Source: Azonexaceae bacterium (lineage in GTDB: Bacteria; Pseudomonadota; Gammaproteobacteria; Burkholderiales; Rhodocyclaceae). From it: a DNA stretch of 6,727 nucleotides. The stretch covers positions 1-6,727 of the forward strand of contig SSTB01000239.1 in the NCBI GenBank assembly GCA_009469665.1, given 5' to 3'. The position numbers were made by a program, and so were the translations under genes. Within the stretch, counting starts at the first letter, position 1, and every line of letters begins with the position of its first letter. The notes below the pieces were generated by a model. It saw nothing but the letters and a program-made list of their open reading frames with translations, did not search any database and was not told the DNA's origin. Shown one piece after another: positions 1 through 5,572 of the stretch.

Positions 1-1122
1 GTCGGCCTCATCCAGCGCTGCCGCCACCCCATAGGCCAGCGCCCGCATGGCCTCGATGCGCGAGCGCATCGCCATGAGCAGGCGGCGTACATCCGGATGG
101 CGCAGGATGGGCACCCGCCCCCCTTGCCGCTGCCCGGCCTCAAAGCCCTGCACGCGCTCCCGGGCGTAGGCCGCCGCCCGCTGATAGGCGCGCTCCGCGT
201 CGCCCAAGCCTTCCAGACCCACGTTGAAACGGGCGGCATTCATCATGATGAACATCATTTCCAGACCCCGGTTCGCTTCCCCCACCAGGGTACCGAGGGC
301 TCCGCCCGCCTCGCCGAAGGCGAGCACCGCCGTCGGGCTGCCGTGGATGCCCAGCTTGTGTTCGAGGGAAAGGCAGCGCACGTCGTTGCGCACTCCCGGC
401 GCGCCGTCCGGTCCCGGCAGGAATTTGGGCACCAGGAAGAGTGAAATTCCCTTGACCCCCTCCGGCGCCCCCGCGATGCGGGCCAGAACCAGGTGGATGA
501 TGTTCTCGGCCAGGTCGTGCTCGCCATAGGTGATGAAGATCTTCTGTCCAAAGACGCGATAGCTGCCGTCCCCGACCGGCTCGGCCCGAGTCCGGATGGC
601 GGCGAGGTCCGAACCGGCCGCGGGTTCCGTGAGGTTCATGGTCCCCGTCCACTCCCCCGCCACCAGGCGGGGCAGGAACAGGGCGCGCTGGGCTTCGGTC
701 CCTGCCAGCAGCAGGGCTTCGATGGCCCCCTGGGTCAGCATGGGGCATAGGGAAAAGGCGTGATTGGCGCCCTTCCACATCTCGCCCACGGCAGCGGCCA
801 GCAGGCGCGGCAGACCCTGGCCGCCGAACTCCTGCGGCGCGGCCAGTCCGTTCCAGCCCGCCTCGACAAAGCTGCGATAGGCCTCCCGGAACCCCGGCGC
901 CGTAGTCACCTCGCCCTGCCGCAATTGGGCGCCGTGCAGGTCGCCGACACGATTCAGAGGCGAAAGCACTTCGCCGGCAAAGCGGGCCGCCTCGTCGAGA
1001 ATCGCGTCCACCACGTCTGGGTCGGCCTCCTCGTACCCCGGCAGGGAGGCGACACGCTCCAGACCCACCAGTTCGCGCAGGACGAAGCGCATGTCTTCCA
1101 GGGGTGCGCGGTACTCGCTCAT
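1..1122 (-). CDS. Acyl-CoA dehydrogenase, long DmdC-like type, N-terminal 374 residues (3' end outside window)
   Basis: This is a flavin-dependent acyl-CoA dehydrogenase, which introduces an alpha-beta double bond into an acyl-CoA and passes the electrons to ETF. The frame is open from the ATG at 1122 to the window edge without a stop, giving 374 residues. The N-terminal helical domain runs to about residue 155. The FAD/substrate signature MNLTEPAAGSDLA is at 162-174, followed by GQKIFITYGEHD at about 192-203 and HKLGIHGSPTAVLAFG at 255-270. The long N-terminus and the wording of these motifs resemble the roughly 600-residue group often annotated as 3-methylmercaptopropionyl-CoA dehydrogenase (DmdC) or 'acyl-CoA dehydrogenase with C-terminal domain'. 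The catalytic glutamate and the C-terminal extension would lie beyond the window, so neither can be checked and the substrate cannot be named. A good ribosome site precedes the ATG. It lies 97 bp downstream of the FimV-like gene and in the same direction as etfBA, whose product is its expected electron acceptor. Confidence 0.93.
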   Translation of the reverse strand, partial: MSEYRAPLEDMRFVLRELVGLERVASLPGYEEADPDVVDAILDEAARFAGEVLSPLNRVGDLHGAQLRQGEVTTAPGFREAYRSFVEAGWNGLAAPQEFGGQGLPRLLAAAVGEMWKGANHAFSLCPMLTQGAIEALLLAGTEAQRALFLPRLVAGEWTGTMNLTEPAAGSDLAAIRTRAEPVGDGSYRVFGQKIFITYGEHDLAENIIHLVLARIAGAPEGVKGISLFLVPKFLPGPDGAPGVRNDVRCLSLEHKLGIHGSPTAVLAFGEAGGALGTLVGEANRGLEMMFIMMNAARFNVGLEGLGDAERAYQRAAAYARERVQGFEAGQRQGGRVPILRHPDVRRLLMAMRSRIEAMRALAYGVAAALDEAD

Positions 1123-1127
1123 GGCGT

Positions 1128-1133
1128 CTCCTT
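1128..1133 (-). promoter_or_regulatory. Ribosome binding site of the acyl-CoA dehydrogenase gene
   Basis: The minus strand reads AAGGAG with a 5-nt spacer before the ATG at 1122. This near-consensus site fixes the start codon and makes the longer open reading frame in another frame of the same strand unlikely to be the real gene. Confidence 0.8.
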
Positions 1134-1147
1134 GGCGATTCGGTCAA

Positions 1148-1175
1148 ACCCCTCGCCCACAATTCGGGGAGGGGT
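1148..1175 (-). terminator. GC-rich hairpin before the acyl-CoA dehydrogenase gene
   Basis: An inverted repeat pairs ACCCCTC with GAGGGGT (7 bp) and continues with CCC/GGG after a single bulged base, around a 7-nt loop. On the minus strand only three T residues follow it, so it is a weak candidate for intrinsic termination; it could equally be an attenuator, an mRNA-stabilising structure or a copy of a dispersed REP-like repeat. It lies between the FimV-like gene and the ribosome site of the acyl-CoA dehydrogenase gene. The structure is seen; its function is inferred. Confidence 0.4.
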
Positions 1176-1183
1176 GTAGGAAA

Positions 1184-1198
1184 CGGGCGGGGAGCCCG
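1184..1198 (-). terminator. Small hairpin after the FimV-like gene, followed by TTT
   Basis: On the minus strand CGGGC, a 5-nt loop and GCCCG form a 5-bp GC-only stem, directly followed by TTT. It begins 21 nt after the FimV-like stop codon. The stem is short and the T tract minimal, so termination is possible but weak; together with the second hairpin just downstream it may reduce read-through into the acyl-CoA dehydrogenase gene. Confidence 0.3.
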
Positions 1199-1219
1199 CT
1201 CGGTCTTTCGCGGCGCCCA

Positions 1220-3052
1220 TCATGCCTGTCCGCTGGCCTCTTCCCTCTCCAGACGCTCCCGGGTCTCGCGGAGTTCCACCAGGAAAAGGATTTCCTCCAC
1301 CACCGGCAGGGCAAAGCCGCTGCGTTGGCCGCCCCGGTTGTCCCGCAGCAGCCATTGCAGGTACTCCCCGCACTCGGGCGTAACCCAGGCTGCAACAAGG
1401 GCCTCGATCACGTGGGGAAGCTCTTCGAGGGAGAGCGGGCGGCGCGGTGCTTCCGGCAGGGCGGCGTCCAGATCGAAGTCGATGGAGAGGGGCCGTGCGT
1501 CCCCCTCCCAGTTCAGCACCGCCACGTTGAAGTTCTGATTGAGGCTGCTCGCAACCCGCTCGAATTCCTCCCGCATATTGGCCAGGCGATAGACCTCGAG
1601 CAGCTTGATCCAGGGTTGCAGGGCCTCCTTGGGACTCTGGTCGATGTACTCCTGCAGGGCCTGGGCCGCGCCCTTGACGCGCCCGAAGGAGAGCATGATC
1701 TCGGCCAGTTCCATGACCGGATTGACCTCGAAGTGCTCATGCACTGAGGCGGCAGAAATTGAAAAAGCAGAATCCAGACTGCGCGGGCGGGGCGGCTCCG
1801 CCGCCGCGGGGGCTGGGCTGCCCTCGCCCTCCTCGAGCGGGAGGTCGACGGCGAAAGGCATCCCCATGGCAGCAGGCTCCACCGCGAGGTCGACCCCGCC
1901 GGGCTCGTCCCGCTCGTCCTCGCGGGGCGGATCCATGAGGGGCTCGGGGATGGTGAGCGGATCGGCCACAGCCACGGCCGTACGCCGGCTCCGCTGCCGC
2001 CAGACCAACCAGCCCGCCAGACCCGCCACGGCCCCCAGAAGCAGGCCCCAGAACACACCCTCACCGGCAGCGTCGGCCGCCGGCGCGACCGCTACGGGCT
2101 TTGCCCGAGGTGCTGGCGGAGTCTGAGGGAGCGGCGCGGACACCGCCCCCACGCTGGGCGTTGACAGCCCGGTGGGGGCCGGAGGCGGGGGAATTGCCTG
2201 CCGCGCCTCGATACGCTCGGCGAGTTGGCCCGCCTTCTGCTGCAATTCTCCGAGACTACTTTCCAGCTTGCGCAATTTCTCTGCCGCGGCCAACTGGCTC
2301 ATGGCCTGCTCGTGCAGGGCCGCCAGGGCGCGAAATTCCAGACGCAGCAATTCCCGCTCGGCTTCCCGGCGCGGATCGTCCGCCACCGGCCCGCTCAGGG
2401 CGGTGGACAGGCGCAGGGAAGGCTCGCCATCGCCTTCACCACCAGACAGAATGAGTCTGTCCTTGAGCGGCGTACTGCGCGGCGGACGGGAGGGTCTGGC
2501 CGGCGCGAGCCGCTCGGGAGCCGCCTCCTGGCTCACCCGCGGGCGGGGGAGCCGGGGACGGGGCTCCCGCACCGGTTCGGGGGCGGCGTTGTCCGTATCG
2601 ATTCGCAGCAATGGCGCGACGACCAGTTCCCCGGCCGGCTCCCCCGGCGTCGGCAGGAGGGTGTATTCCCGCCGCAGATCGTGGCCGCAACCCACCAGGA
2701 TGCCGATACGCAGTACCGGCTCCCGCAAAGGACGACGGGACCGGATTTCGAGCACCGGAGGACTGCCACGACGCAGGATCAGATCCCCCTGCCGCAGCCA
2801 GGGCAGGGAATCGTCATCTCCAGGGCGCAGGCTGAAACAGGCGGATTCGGGCACCTCGCCGGAGGAAGCGCGCAATTCGACGCTCGCCACCAGATTTTCG
2901 CCCAGGACAGAGCGGGAGCTCAGATCCCCCAGGCCCAGGGCCCACGCTCCCGGGGCCCCGAGGGCGAGAGCCAGAGCACTCGCTCGCAAGACGAAAACTG
3001 GCGCGGGGTCCCGGTTTGGCAAGGTGGTGGGCTTGGAATTATTTGCCGGCAA
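1220..3052 (-). CDS. FimV/TspA-family polar or pilus-associated protein without a recognisable LysM domain
   Basis: FimV-family proteins are inner-membrane, peptidoglycan-linked organisers of the cell pole, needed for type IV pilus assembly and twitching in Pseudomonas. Visible modules: a signal-like hydrophobic stretch at about 22-36 ending in AWA (likely cleavage after residue 38); the FimV N-terminal domain at about 39-150, beginning LGLGDLSSRSVLGENL; a Pro/Arg linker with the conserved-looking DRLILSGGEG at 198-207; a coiled coil at about 226-285; a Pro/Ala linker; one membrane helix at about 333-351 followed by RQRSRR; an acidic stretch at 378-412; a TPR-like segment at 441-515; and a C-terminal helical module at about 538-605. 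I find no LysM motif between the N-terminal domain and the coiled coil, where many family members carry one. The start is uncertain: TTG at 3052 overlaps the previous gene by 14 nt and has no good ribosome site, while TTG codons at residues 11 (3022) and 22 (2989) would give more typical signal peptides. At 610 residues it is shorter than Pseudomonas FimV. The family call is firm; the exact role here is inferred. Confidence 0.85.
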   Translation of the reverse strand: MPANNSKPTTLPNRDPAPVFVLRASALALALGAPGAWALGLGDLSSRSVLGENLVASVELRASSGEVPESACFSLRPGDDDSLPWLRQGDLILRRGSPPVLEIRSRRPLREPVLRIGILVGCGHDLRREYTLLPTPGEPAGELVVAPLLRIDTDNAAPEPVREPRPRLPRPRVSQEAAPERLAPARPSRPPRSTPLKDRLILSGGEGDGEPSLRLSTALSGPVADDPRREAERELLRLEFRALAALHEQAMSQLAAAEKLRKLESSLGELQQKAGQLAERIEARQAIPPPPAPTGLSTPSVGAVSAPLPQTPPAPRAKPVAVAPAADAAGEGVFWGLLLGAVAGLAGWLVWRQRSRRTAVAVADPLTIPEPLMDPPREDERDEPGGVDLAVEPAAMGMPFAVDLPLEEGEGSPAPAAAEPPRPRSLDSAFSISAASVHEHFEVNPVMELAEIMLSFGRVKGAAQALQEYIDQSPKEALQPWIKLLEVYRLANMREEFERVASSLNQNFNVAVLNWEGDARPLSIDFDLDAALPEAPRRPLSLEELPHVIEALVAAWVTPECGEYLQWLLRDNRGGQRSGFALPVVEEILFLVELRETRERLEREEASGQA

Positions 3053-3704
3053 GATACCGTGAATCGTCGAAAGTCGCCACCCAGCCAGGAAAATAGACCA
3101 CCAACAGGGTCATGGTCATGCCCGACAGCCAGGCCTCGGAGAAGCCTAAAAGCACGAAATAGGGCAGGTATTCATCCAGAAGATAAGCGGCAGGATAAGC
3201 CCCGGCGAGGGCCAACAATAGACAGGCGCCAACGCCGACGCCCAGAACCATGAGCGCCGACCCGAAGAAGCCATTGACGAAGATGTAGATGAAAAAATGG
3301 CGAGGAAGAAAACGGTCCACCAGACGGAACAGACGGTAGGCGAGAAAAACGCTCCAGCCGGCCATCACCAGGGCGTTCAGTCCGTAGCTCGCCCACCCCG
3401 CGCCATCGTTCAGGGTCACCCCGGCCAGCACCAGACTCAGCGCGATGAAGGCCAGCCAGGGACCGAAACTGAGGGTGAGGACCGTTGCCCCCAGCAGATG
3501 GAGTGAAAGCCCGGGCTTGATGCCTGCCTTGATGCTCCAGATGAGCAGCAGGGCGACGATCAGCCCCAACCAGAGGTTGAGGCGGGCGGAATCCCCCAGC
3601 ACCCGCCAGGGTGCTCGCAGGACCGCCCGGACCAGAAGGGGCAGCCAGATCAGCCATCCTCCCCAGTACCAGGCGTCGGCGAGCAGGGTGTCGGGGAAAT
3701 TCAT
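3039..3704 (-). CDS. CbiM-like integral membrane protein (COG3235-type, energy-coupling factor permease-like)
   Basis: This 221-residue, very hydrophobic protein has about six to eight membrane segments (near 12-30, 42-58, 66-96 as one or two, 105-126, 137-170 and 180-206). The N-terminal PDTLL at 4-8 and SLHLLGA at 67-73 resemble the CbiM/NikM substrate-binding subunits of energy-coupling factor transporters, which import cobalt or nickel, and the small uncharacterised group COG3235. In CbiM/NikM the first two residues, Met-His, and a later His bind the metal. Here residue 2 is Asn, while His69 lies in the place expected for the later ligand. No CbiQ-like or ATPase subunit is encoded in the window, so import would need partners elsewhere, or the protein may do something different. 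The ATG starts 6 nt after the etfA stop without a clear ribosome site, suggesting translational coupling. Assignment to the CbiM-like group is likely; substrate and function are unknown. Confidence 0.75.
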   Translation of the reverse strand: MNFPDTLLADAWYWGGWLIWLPLLVRAVLRAPWRVLGDSARLNLWLGLIVALLLIWSIKAGIKPGLSLHLLGATVLTLSFGPWLAFIALSLVLAGVTLNDGAGWASYGLNALVMAGWSVFLAYRLFRLVDRFLPRHFFIYIFVNGFFGSALMVLGVGVGACLLLALAGAYPAAYLLDEYLPYFVLLGFSEAWLSGMTMTLLVVYFPGWVATFDDSRYLAGK

Positions 3705-3710
3705 TGCATT

Positions 3711-4643
3711 TCAGGAGATCGCCTCAAGGAACTGGGGCACCGCCTCAAACAGATCTGCCACCAAGCCATAGTCGGCCACCTGGAAGATGGGCGCCTCGGG
3801 GTCCTTGTTGATGGCTACGATCACGCGGGAATCCTTCATCCCGGCCAGGTGCTGGATGGCGCCCGAAATACCGATGGCGATGTAGAGCCGCGGCGCGACG
3901 ATGCGGCCAGTCTGTCCCACCTGGTAGTCATTGGGCACGAAGCCGGCATCCACCGCGGCGCGGGAAGCGCCCAGGGCCGCATTGAGGCGGTCCGCGAGGG
4001 GTTCCAGGAGGCGATGATAGTTTTCACCGCTGCCCAGGCCACGCCCACCGGAAACGACGATGGCCGCGGCACCGAGGTCCGGCCGCGTCGAAGCCGCACA
4101 TTCGCGGCCCACGAGACGCGCGCCAGGCACCGACTGGGGCAAGGGAATCGCCTCCACCGGGGCCGCGGGGCCCAGACCTCCGGCCTCGAAGGCCGTGGGG
4201 CGCACCGTAAGCACCTTGACCCCATCGGCGCTGCGCACCGTGGCCAGGGCGTTGCCGGCATAGATGGGGCGCACGAAGGTATCTGACGCTTCTATGGCCA
4301 CCACGTCGGAAATCTGCGCCACATCGAGCAGGGCGGCGACGCGGGGCATCAGATTCTTGCCGAAGGTCGAGGCCGGGGCCAGCAGATGGCCGTAGCCCGG
4401 CGCCCGGGCCAGGATCAGGGCGGCAAGGGTCTCGGCGCCCGCGCTGGCCAGGGATGGTCCGTCGGCCAGCAGAACCCGCCCCACTCCCGCCAGGGCCGCT
4501 GCCTCGGCTGCGACGCCCGAGCAGTCGCAGCCCGCGACCAGCACATGGACTTCGGCCCCCAGCCGGCACGCCGCCGCCACGGTGTTGCGGGAAGCCGGCG
4601 CCAGGGACTGGTGATCGTGTTCCGCGATGACGAGAACCTTCAT
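3711..4643 (-). CDS. etfA: Electron transfer flavoprotein, alpha subunit (FixB/EtfA)
   Basis: EtfA holds the redox-active FAD of the soluble alpha-beta electron transfer flavoprotein, which carries electrons from acyl-CoA dehydrogenases to ETF:quinone oxidoreductase. The 310-residue length is normal for the family. The N-terminal domain starts [10 protein letters not shown] and contains [19 protein letters not shown] at 86-104. The C-terminal FAD domain is intact: VVSGGRG at 196-202, [16 protein letters not shown] at 231-246, [16 protein letters not shown] at 254-269, [11 protein letters not shown] at 277-287 and [10 protein letters not shown] at 289-298. The sequence looks like the housekeeping beta-oxidation ETF rather than a bifurcating type, since the only partner gene visible is an acyl-CoA dehydrogenase. 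Its ATG overlaps the etfB stop in an ATGA (4640-4643), and a GAAGG at 4651-4655, inside etfB, provides a ribosome site 7 nt upstream. Overlap and order strongly indicate coupled, balanced expression with etfB. Confidence 0.97.
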   Translation of the reverse strand: MKVLVIAEHDHQSLAPASRNTVAAACRLGAEVHVLVAGCDCSGVAAEAAALAGVGRVLLADGPSLASAGAETLAALILARAPGYGHLLAPASTFGKNLMPRVAALLDVAQISDVVAIEASDTFVRPIYAGNALATVRSADGVKVLTVRPTAFEAGGLGPAAPVEAIPLPQSVPGARLVGRECAASTRPDLGAAAIVVSGGRGLGSGENYHRLLEPLADRLNAALGASRAAVDAGFVPNDYQVGQTGRIVAPRLYIAIGISGAIQHLAGMKDSRVIVAINKDPEAPIFQVADYGLVADLFEAVPQFLEAIS

Positions 4644-5404
4644 GGCATCACCTTCGCTTCATGCCGCAGCTTGTGGACGAGTTCGGCCACGTCGGCCACC
4701 TTCACCCCGGCCTTGCGCGGTGTGGGTTCCGCCACCCGAAGCAGGGTGAGGCGTGGCGTGATGTCGACACCCAGGTCGGCGGCGGGGACGATGTCCAGAG
4801 GCTTTTTCTTGGCTTTCATGATGTTGGGCAAGGTCGCATAGCGGGGCTCGTTGAGGCGCAGATCCGTGGTCACGACGGCCGGCAGGTCGACCTCCAGGGT
4901 TTCCAGACCCCCATCCACCTCTCGGGTTACCCGGGCGACCCTCCCTTCCACCACCAACCGGGAGGCGAAAGTCGCCTGGGGCCAGCCGGCCAGGGCGGCA
5001 AGCATCTGCCCTGTCTGGTTGGCGTCGTCGTCGATGGCCTGCTTGCCGCAGATGACCAAGCCGGGATTCTCCCGATCGCAGACGGCCTTGAGGAGCTTGG
5101 CCACCGCCAGGGGTTGCAAACCCGCGCTGCCGGCCTCGCCGCAATCCACCAGAATAGCCCGGTCTGCCCCCAGGGCCATGGCCGAGCGCAAGGTCTCCTG
5201 GGCCGGGGCGGCGCCGCAACTCACCACGACCACCTCGCTGGCCAACCCCGCTTCCCGCAGACGGATCGCCTCCTCGACGGCGATTTCGTCAAAGGGGTTC
5301 ATGCTCATCTTGACGTTGGCCAGATCGACGTCGCTGCCATCGGCTTTCACCCGGACCCGGACGTTGTAATCCACCACCCGCTTTACCGCCACCAGGACTT
5401 TCAA
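4640..5404 (-). CDS. etfB: Electron transfer flavoprotein, beta subunit (FixA/EtfB)
   Basis: EtfB binds AMP, packs against EtfA and carries the loop that docks on the partner dehydrogenase. From the TTG at 5404 the product is 254 residues, the usual length, and begins with the family start [20 protein letters not shown]. Other marks are [20 protein letters not shown] at 32-51, the nucleotide-binding [16 protein letters not shown] at 118-133, and the dehydrogenase recognition loop [19 protein letters not shown] at 184-202, nearly identical to that of mitochondrial ETF-beta. An in-frame TTG at 5443 would add 13 residues ([13 protein letters not shown]) that do not fit the family; the purine-rich GAGGGAGAGGG just before 5404 supports the shorter form. 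It is the first gene of the tightly packed block and overlaps etfA by 4 nt. The non-ATG start may lower its initiation rate. Confidence 0.96.
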   Translation of the reverse strand: MKVLVAVKRVVDYNVRVRVKADGSDVDLANVKMSMNPFDEIAVEEAIRLREAGLASEVVVVSCGAAPAQETLRSAMALGADRAILVDCGEAGSAGLQPLAVAKLLKAVCDRENPGLVICGKQAIDDDANQTGQMLAALAGWPQATFASRLVVEGRVARVTREVDGGLETLEVDLPAVVTTDLRLNEPRYATLPNIMKAKKKPLDIVPAADLGVDITPRLTLLRVAEPTPRKAGVKVADVAELVHKLRHEAKVMP

Positions 5405-5406
5405 GG

Positions 5407-5417
5407 CCCTCTCCCTC
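5407..5417 (-). promoter_or_regulatory. Ribosome binding site that decides the etfB start
   Basis: The minus strand reads GAGGGAGAGGG, with GGGAG placed 6 nt before the TTG at 5404. The same bases would be coding if translation began at the upstream TTG at 5443, so the site argues for the shorter, family-typical EtfB. Confidence 0.65.
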
Positions 5418-5572
5418 GCGTCGAAAACTGCATTTTGCCCCAAGCGGACCGGTCACCGCCCCCCGCCCGCCTGCCTCTGCCGCCCACCCCGCACCCGTTG
5501 AAGGGCATCCCCCGTGAAAACAAAGGCTTCGACGGGACAAGCTCACACCATCGCACACCGATCACGGCATCC
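5418..5572 (-). other. Intergenic leader upstream of etfBA, probable promoter region
   Basis: This gap between the oxidoreductase stop and the etfB ribosome site holds no convincing gene. It is the only sizeable non-coding stretch upstream of the etfB block, so the operon promoter probably lies here. The best -10-like element is CAAAAT on the minus strand (5432-5437), which would give a leader of about 20 nt, but no acceptable -35 sits at the right distance, so any such promoter would need an activator or a different sigma factor. An 8-bp palindrome GACCGGTC (5447-5454) lies next to where the -35 would be and could be an operator or chance. I see no strong intrinsic terminator for the upstream gene. 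Confidence 0.35.

Noticed and set aside
54..71. Perfect inverted repeat CGATGCGC-GA-GCGCATCG.
   Set aside because: It lies inside the acyl-CoA dehydrogenase coding sequence where the codons are ordinary, the 2-nt spacer is too short for a hairpin loop with a full stem, and about one 8-bp pair with short spacing is expected by chance in a window this size.
140..1162. A 340-codon open frame on the minus strand overlapping the acyl-CoA dehydrogenase gene.
   Set aside because: Its translation is rich in Arg, Gly and Pro with no recognisable motifs, as expected from an out-of-frame reading of GC-rich DNA; the other frame gives clear acyl-CoA dehydrogenase motifs and has a good ribosome site.
2225..3253. 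A 342-codon open frame on the plus strand opposite the FimV-like gene.
   Set aside because: It shows no domain, no ribosome site and low-complexity composition, and crosses the junction of two supported genes on the other strand; a shadow of codon bias.
3711..5404. Electron-bifurcating or nitrogen-fixation (FixAB) type ETF.
   Set aside because: No fixC/fixX, bifurcating dehydrogenase or nitrogenase genes are visible, and the EtfB recognition loop matches the mitochondrial beta-oxidation type; the housekeeping reading is simpler.
5405..5443. Longer EtfB with 13 extra N-terminal residues starting at TTG 5443.
   Set aside because: The extra residues do not match the family, and the ribosome site at 5407-5417 fits the start at 5404.
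5425..5450. Possible sigma-54 promoter around TTGGGGCAAAATGCA.
   Set aside because: The GG and GC doublets are 8 nt apart rather than the required 10, so the element does not fit the -24/-12 consensus.
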